Shown one piece after another: positions 7,108 through 11,012 of a stretch of DNA of 11,012 nucleotides (its first letter is position 1; every line of letters starts with the position of its first letter). Position numbers and translations under genes: made by a program. Source of the DNA: Deltaproteobacteria bacterium (GTDB taxonomy: Bacteria; Desulfobacterota; Desulfobacteria; Desulfobacterales; ETH-SRB1); the NCBI GenBank assembly GCA_030611115.1, contig JAUWQK010000017.1, positions 1-11,012 on the forward strand. Reading direction: 5' to 3'. The notes under the pieces are model-generated. The model was given only the letters and a program-made list of their open reading frames with translations, made no database searches and was not told the origin of the DNA.

Positions 7108-8069
7108 TTATTAATACTGTCTTGTATTTTCCCTATCTGTTTTTTAATTTTTCTGTCATATTTTTCAAGTCTCGAAACTCTTCGTAATATGCTGCTTACT
7201 GTGCTGTATGCTTTGATATTAAAGAGTTCCCCTATGTTATTAAGGTCTTCGCCACGTATTTGACGTAATAGATAAACTGCGATATTGCGCGGTTCATTAA
7301 AAATCCCGCGTCTTGTTATCAACAATTCATTAAACGATACACCATAATGTTCACACACCGATGAAATTATTAAATCAGATGTCGGAGATAGACTTTTTGA
7401 TTGAGGAACCTCACAGCTTTTTTTCTTAAAATAATATTTTTCTTTTATTCCTGTTATGAAACTTTCCGGACCAAAAAATGATGGAAGTTTCTTTAATGAG
7501 AACAGCCTTGTAACTTCTTCTGAATCATCTTTTTGCATAAATTCAATGAACGGTTTCAGTCTGCCCTGTTTTTTTGGGGTTATCATGGAAAAAATATAAT
7601 CTTTGTGTAATCAGTTCCACTTTTTCGCATATGACAGATAACCTTTGTAGCTGCTCCATTCATAATCCGTGATATCTTTAACTAAACCTGCTTTTACCGG
7701 GTTCTTATGTATATATCTCACCAGTTGCAGAAGATGACTGTCATTACAGACAAGAATCGACTTGTACCTTCCCCTGAAAAGCTGACCATCAAATCCATGT
7801 CTCCTGTTATATCTCTGGGTGTACACGCTGTTCAGATGCCTCATGCATCTTGAAACATTGGCATCAGGTGTTTGCAGCAGAATATGATAATGATTTTTCA
7901 TTAAACAGTATGCTGCAATTTTTGCATTCCACATTTCAGATATTTCAATTAGCAGATCAATAAACATTAAATAATCTGTCTTATCTGAAAAAATGATTTC
8001 GGAGCGCCTTCCACGGTTCATTACATGATACCATGCTCCGGGGTATTCTATTCTAAGTGGGCGCGACAT
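7089..8069 (-). pseudogene. RAYT/IS200-like Y1 transposase with DnaA-like C-terminal domain, broken by TGA
   Basis: One continuous frame of 326 codons is interrupted once, by TGA at 7611-7613. Residues 1-152 are a REP-associated (Y1, HUH) transposase: MSRPLRIEYPGAWYHVMNRG at the start, the HUH motif in MKNHYHILL (HYH, 60-62), candidate nucleophile tyrosines Y83/Y87 in YTQRYNRR, then FRGRYKSILV and RYIHKNPVKAGLV. After the stop the frame continues LHKDYIFSMITPKKQGRLKP, the usual continuation of this family after KKWN, so the stop most likely replaces Trp (TGG to TGA). Residues about 231-316 (NELLITRRG, EPRNIAVYLLRQ, NIGELFNIKAYSTV) resemble DnaA domain IV, a helix-turn-helix that binds double-stranded DNA. 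Such enzymes nick and move single-stranded hairpin-ended DNA. The N-terminal 152-aa piece keeps the catalytic centre and might act alone, but I call the gene broken. There is no clear Shine-Dalgarno at 8069. Confidence 0.85.
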
Positions 8070-8100
8070 GTTTTAATATATAACATTTTATCTAACATGG

Positions 8101-8174
8101 GTTCACGGTAGGAATGCCGATTACTCGGCACCCCCCGTACAGATCCCAGCGTGCACTGCTAATGCACTGGGCTC
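8101..8174 (-). ncRNA. domains V and VI of the minus-strand group II intron
   Basis: Domain V (8174-8142) folds as GAGCCCAG/CTGGGATC with a CG bulge, a GTGCA/TGCAC upper helix and a 7-base loop. The catalytic-triad position contains AGC, although its G faces A rather than U. Domain VI (8140-8101) is a GGGGTGCCGA/TCGGCATTCC helix capped by a GTAA tetraloop. Below it a two-base bulge (TA) provides the branch-point A at 8109, and TACGG/CCGTG closes the base. Domain V starts five bases after the maturase stop codon, as usual for ORF-bearing introns. Confidence 0.78.
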
Positions 8175-8179
8175 CTGCT

Positions 8180-9658
8180 TCAAGTATTGACGCGCATGCG
8201 TTCCAATGGATAAGGATGACAGATAAAAGGGCTGGGCAGCCACCTCTTGGCTATCCTGCTCATTCGTTTCCATGTTATACGATGTTTTTGACTTCTGCGA
8301 CGCAATGACCTACACCACATGCGGATTATCTCTGACCTGAAACGTGTGAGACTTTTCCCGTTCCAAGGCACCCCATAATATCTGCTGTGACCTATGATCA
8401 CTGATTTAAGCCATTTGCCTAAATCCGGGATGGACCAATGCAGTCTTTTCCTCATTGTTTTCTTCAGCTCCGCCAACTTATTACGTAACTTCTTTGCAGA
8501 TGTCTTTCTTAATACTGTAAAAATTCCCCTCCTTGATTTACTGCAAATATGGGTAAATCCCAGAAAGTCAAAAGTATCAGGTTTCCCTTCTCCTCTTTCT
8601 TTCCTTCTCTCCACTGCATATCTGCCAAATTCAATCAGGGATGTCTTTTCAGTATTCACCTTCAGGTTGAACTTCTTGAATCTACTTTTAAGCTCTTCCA
8701 GAAAACGCATGGCTTCATGCTTGTATTGGAAGCCCAGTACCATGTCATCTGCGTATCTTACCATCACGACATCGCCTGTTGCTTTCCTGTTTCTCCACTT
8801 GTTTGCCCATAGGTCAAACACATAATGGAGGTATATATTGGCCAGTAGAGGGCTGATACTTCCTCCTTGCGGAGTCCCTTCATCTGTTCTATGCCACTGT
8901 CCATCCTCCACTACTCCAACATTCAGCCACTTCCTTATGTGTCGTATAACACGCTTATCTTTTATCCTGTGCTCAACAAATCTTACCAGCCACTCGTGGT
9001 CGATTGCATCAAAGAATCCCCGAATGTCCAAATCAAGCACCCAGTTCACCTTCTTCCCCTCTATGGCTTCCACTACCACATCCAGCGCATTGTGCTGGTT
9101 GCGTCCCGGTCTGAATCCATATGAGAATCCCAGAAAATCCACCTCATAAATAGCATTCAGCACTTTAACCATGGCTCTCTGCACTATTTTATCTTCCAGT
9201 ACAGGAATTCCTATCGGTCTCTGCCTGCCATCACCTTTAGGTATATATGTCCGTTTGACTGCTCTGGCCCTATATGCGCCTTTTCTCAGTCGTTCAGACA
9301 GATCCTTAAGATTATCTCCAAGATTCTTACCGTACTCTTTCCATGTCTTACCGTCTATACCAGCAGCTGAGTTGCGCTTCAACTTATGATAGCTTCTTCT
9401 CAACCGTCTGATATCATAGACATGGTGCCATAGGGATATGAACTGTTCCTCCCTATTCCGCTGTGCGGCATACCGTATCCTATCCAGCTCATTTGGCAGG
9501 AATATCCAGCTCTGTGCCTGGCTCCTGTTTCGCTTGGACGGATTCCTCTCAGCCAGCCCCCTTTTCTCCACCTTCTCCGCCACAGGCTTGTTGTCACCTG
9601 GCTTGTTCGAAGGCTTCTCAGATATTATTGGGCTGTCAGACTCCCTGTATCCGTTCAT
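8180..9658 (-). CDS. group II intron reverse transcriptase/maturase (LtrA-type)
   Basis: The 492-aa intron-encoded protein copies intron RNA into DNA and, through its maturase domain, folds the intron for splicing. Blocks in order: RT0/1 with AAGIDGKTW and KRTYIPKGDGRQRPIGIP, SYGFRPGRNQHNALD, WVLDLDIRGFFDAIDH (metal-binding Asp), GTPQGGSISPLLANIYLHY, the YADD active site (302-305) in VVMVRYADDMV, NTEKTSLIEFGR, FDFLGFTH, then domain X (about 390-492) with IIGHSRYYGVPWNG and ending WLPSPFICHPYPLERMRV. No HNH endonuclease follows, so second-strand priming would need the replication fork or a host nick. The frame extends to a TTG at 9685, but AGGGAG before GTG 9661/ATG 9658 favours the later start. 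No stop or frameshift is seen, so it appears functional. I do not assign a structural class. Confidence 0.93.
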   Translation of the reverse strand: MNGYRESDSPIISEKPSNKPGDNKPVAEKVEKRGLAERNPSKRNRSQAQSWIFLPNELDRIRYAAQRNREEQFISLWHHVYDIRRLRRSYHKLKRNSAAGIDGKTWKEYGKNLGDNLKDLSERLRKGAYRARAVKRTYIPKGDGRQRPIGIPVLEDKIVQRAMVKVLNAIYEVDFLGFSYGFRPGRNQHNALDVVVEAIEGKKVNWVLDLDIRGFFDAIDHEWLVRFVEHRIKDKRVIRHIRKWLNVGVVEDGQWHRTDEGTPQGGSISPLLANIYLHYVFDLWANKWRNRKATGDVVMVRYADDMVLGFQYKHEAMRFLEELKSRFKKFNLKVNTEKTSLIEFGRYAVERRKERGEGKPDTFDFLGFTHICSKSRRGIFTVLRKTSAKKLRNKLAELKKTMRKRLHWSIPDLGKWLKSVIIGHSRYYGVPWNGKSLTRFRSEIIRMWCRSLRRRSQKHRITWKRMSRIAKRWLPSPFICHPYPLERMRVNT

Positions 9659-10024
9659 CACTGCTTTACTCCCTAAGGATTTCAATGCGGGCCTTAATAC
9701 AATCTAAATAAGGCCAGATACAGGGCCTCCCGATTCCCGCGCAAAAAGCTTCCATGCATGCATGAGGTCTTCGACCCCGCCAAGTCCTTATATCCCTCGC
9801 CATTCCGGAATATTAGATATTGCCTTCTGTATAATTGAAGAACATCGGCACTTGGATTTATGTCTCTTACGAGGCTCAATACTCAGCCTGCACTTTCCCT
9901 TGTCAACGCTTCACTCTGGCAATGTTACCATTACCAGCGCATGACTCAGGGCTGATGTGGGTGGCTAATCCTTCATCATAGGACACTTGCAGTCCCTACT
10001 TCTTGCCGGTTTTAATCGGCGCTC
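9659..10024 (-). ncRNA. 5' ribozyme domains of the minus-strand intron
   Basis: About 365 bp upstream of the maturase without a coding frame, matching the space expected for domains I-III. A TTCT/AGAA hairpin at about 9825-9842 exposes the proposed EBS1 TCAAT. I did not fold the remaining helices. Confidence 0.65.
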
Positions 10025-10042
10025 TCAATAGTAGACTTGACC
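10025..10042. other. 18-bp shared 5' exon between two head-to-head introns
   Basis: TCAATAGTAGACTTGACC is all that separates the two introns. On the plus strand its end TTGACC precedes the plus intron. On the minus strand its end ATTGA precedes the minus intron. It is the core of the transposon-end hairpin whose outer bases now lie at 8099-8100 and about 10958-10961. Confidence 0.75.
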
Positions 10043-10533
10043 GTTCGCAGTAACAACTGATTATCTAACGGGTTAAAGTCCCGTCCGGGGAGTTATCCGT
10101 TCACCCCGGTAGTTCAAGGGAGCGGCGTACGGGTAACCGCGGGTCGTGAGTTCCCAATTGGCAAAATTGCAGGCCGCAATGAAAATGAACCTATATGTAG
10201 CCTCGTCACTATATTGTAGATGCCGACCCTCTGGTCATATGGGGAAGGCCGATGTCTGTTGTGCTGAAAACGGAAGCGCACAAAAGAATCTACCGGGGTA
10301 GCAGGGGTGGCATGCAATGGAAGATAATTCGTTCAGTGCTGGAGATCCAATACAGTGATGATAGAGGATCATCAACCGGGTGGTATAAGGAAACGAAATC
10401 CAACCGGGCTGTATTGGAAGTCGGAGGGGTTCATAGTACCGTTTGAGGGAATTGGACAACATAACCATTCCTGAGGGAAGGGGCCCTACTTTGTTAATGC
10501 AACCAAAGAGTGGAGGATAAGGGGATTGCTGAT

Positions 10534-10807
10534 ATGCTATTAACCCCTGAAAATCAGGACACTACAGAGGAAGCTTTACTGTAAGGCCAAGCAAGAGCCT
10601 TCCTTTCGCTTTTATTCTTCATATGACAAGATACATCGGGCAGATATTCTCAATCACGCCTGGAAACTTGTTCGATCCAACAGAGGTAGTGCCGGAGTTG
10701 ATGGAATCACCTTCAAGGATATTGAGGAAAAAGAAGGGAAAGATGCCTTCCTGGTAGAACTGGAGGAAGCACTTAAGTCGAAGGTTTTCGACAGCAAGGC
10801 TATATAA
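10534..10807 (+). pseudogene. group II intron reverse transcriptase remnant
   Basis: An ATG at 10534 opens MLLTPEN, then the frame fails. A one-base forward shift near 10552 (net loss of two bases, or gain of one, in the AAAAT run) resumes as IRTLQRKLYCKAKQEPSF, SSYDKIHRADILNHAW and SNRGSAGVDGITFKDIE, the start (RT0/RT1) of a group II intron reverse transcriptase. It then ends ALKSKVFDSKAI and TAA (10805). Everything after about residue 90 is deleted: the fingers and palm with YADD, and the maturase domain, roughly three quarters or more of a typical protein. The ribozyme 3' domains follow within 80 bp. The remnant is of a different branch from the intact maturase nearby. Confidence 0.85.
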
Positions 10808-10883
10808 CGATTTTGGTCTTTATAAAGTGCCGACTACAGCGAGATGGTTAACGGCGCATGCCTTACGATGAATAACATCGGAA

Positions 10884-10957
10884 AGCCGTATGCGGGAAAA
10901 CCGCACGTACGGTTTGATGAGGGAGGGCAGGCCGAATGGCCTGTTCTCTACTCTACC
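10884..10957 (+). ncRNA. domains V and VI of the plus-strand group II intron
   Basis: Domain V (10884-10915) is canonical: AGC triad, AGCCGTA/TACGGTTT lower helix, CG bulge, TGCGG/CCGCA upper helix and a GAAAA loop. Domain VI is an AGGCC/GGCCT hairpin extended by G-U pairs, with a bulged A at 10950 as branch point, followed by CTCTACC. This is the most certain ribozyme signature in the window. Confidence 0.9.
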
Positions 10958-11012
10958 CTTGTCAGGGAATGATTCTTGCGTTTCCGTTGCAGCTGTAGGA
11001 GAACGCCGACCC
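10958..11012. other. outer flank of the plus-strand intron, unidentified
   Basis: The first bases (CCTTG) complete the transposon terminus by symmetry. The rest shows no recognisable coding frame on either strand. In particular the minus frames do not read as the missing beginning of HicB. Confidence 0.4.

Larger units (their letters stand above)
8101..10024 (-). mobile_element. group II intron, minus strand, full-length with ORF
   Basis: A retroelement of about 1.92 kb with domains I-III at 10024 to about 9660, the maturase ORF in domain IV (8180-9658), domain V at 8174-8142 and domain VI at 8140-8101. The 5' end is placed before GAGCGCC, a variant of the GUGYG consensus. A hairpin loop at 9829-9838 (tcaattatac on the minus strand) can pair by five bases with the last exon bases ATTGA, an EBS1-IBS1 contact that supports this boundary. 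The 3' end is placed after CCGTGAAC, eight bases past the bulged branch-point A (8109). Removing the intron joins TTGA to CC and rebuilds the GGTCAA/TTGACC transposon-end hairpin. Boundaries are uncertain by a few bases. The intron lies in the 5' leader of the transposase, in the same orientation. Confidence 0.88.
10043..10957 (+). mobile_element. group II intron, plus strand, with gutted ORF
   Basis: About 915 bp and of a different lineage from the minus-strand intron. The proposed 5' end is GTTCGCAG (consensus GUGYG, one base off), followed by domain I sequence containing GGGTTAAAGTCCCG and AGTTCAAGGGAG, which I recognise from a widespread bacterial intron group. The CCCT...GGGG hairpin at about 10227-10244 exposes GGTCA (10233-10237), which can pair with the last exon bases TGACC. 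That EBS1-IBS1 contact supports the 5' boundary. Domain V is at 10884-10915 and domain VI follows, with the branch-point A at 10950 and the 3' end at about 10956-10958. The ORF is reduced to a short frameshifted stub, so the RNA may still splice only with help from a maturase supplied in trans. Confidence 0.83.
7085..10961 (-). mobile_element. RAYT/IS200-like element invaded by two group II introns
   Basis: Without the introns the element would be about 1.04 kb: terminal hairpin, 31-bp leader (8070-8100), transposase gene, terminal hairpin. The promoter-side hairpin is split into three pieces: 8099-8100, 10025-10042 and about 10958-10961. The intervening DNA is one minus-strand and one plus-strand group II intron. 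The outer limit at 10961 is inferred from symmetry with 7085. Sequence beyond it (to 11012) does not supply the missing start of hicB in any frame, so the two flanks do not match as one interrupted gene. Confidence 0.7.

Noticed and set aside
6813..7187. Plus-strand ORF across the hicB and transposon-end region
   Set aside because: It is antisense to the hicB remnant and reads through the tandem repeat and hairpin, so it is a shadow frame.
7611..7613. TGA in the transposase read as selenocysteine
   Set aside because: The position fits Trp in the family and no redox motif or obvious SECIS-like hairpin follows, so a nonsense mutation is simpler.
8099..8107. gggttcacg as another heptamer repeat island
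   Set aside because: It is the 3' end of the minus intron (CCGTGAAC) and only resembles the unit by chance.
8180..9685. Maturase start at TTG 9685
   Set aside because: AGGGAG lies downstream of it, immediately before GTG 9661/ATG 9658, and the extra residues carry no RT homology.
10025..10042. A twintron, with one intron nested inside the other
   Set aside because: The two introns are in opposite orientation and do not overlap. Each has its own 5' and 3' ends on opposite sides of the 18-bp exon.
10958..11012. Missing 5' part of hicB on the far side of the element
   Set aside because: None of the three minus-strand frames gives HicB-like sequence, so the interrupted-gene model cannot be confirmed from this window.

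Overview
The window looks like chromosomal DNA of a Gram-negative, probably anaerobic bacterium. The style of the ABC exporter pair, the transposase with a DnaA-like tail and the short intergenic repeats recall Desulfobacterota (former Deltaproteobacteria). This is inference from family resemblance, not a proven assignment.

Positions 1-4255 read on the minus strand. They hold a membrane-anchored alpha/beta hydrolase (cut by the window edge) and, upstream of it, two overlapping ABC exporter half-transporter genes. The two exporter proteins have complementary defects in their ATPase motifs, so they almost certainly work as one asymmetric heterodimer. Positions 4256-4764 carry no gene. This stretch is a mosaic of short period-7, period-8 and period-9 repeats plus a perfect 31-bp inverted repeat 109 bp apart that resembles a REPIN/MITE. 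Positions 4765-6747 (+) encode an RNase II/R-family 3'-5' exoribonuclease.

Positions 6810-11012 are a nested mobile-element pile-up. A HicB-type antitoxin gene is missing its 5' part and abuts the end of a RAYT/IS200-like (Y1, HUH) transposase element. The transposase gene carries a DnaA domain IV-like C-terminus and is broken by one in-frame TGA where Trp is expected. The element's ends are imperfect inverted repeats that each form a GGTCAA...TTGACC hairpin. The promoter-side hairpin has been invaded twice by group II introns. One is on the minus strand (about 8101-10024) with an intact 492-aa reverse transcriptase/maturase. The other is on the plus strand (about 10043-10957), of a different lineage, with a frameshifted and almost completely deleted reverse transcriptase. 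The two introns lie head to head and share an 18-bp 5' exon (10025-10042). In both, a hairpin loop about 190 nt into the intron can pair with the last five exon bases (EBS1-IBS1), and removing both introns in silico restores the element's terminal hairpin. This double invasion of one transposon-end hairpin is the most unusual structure seen here.
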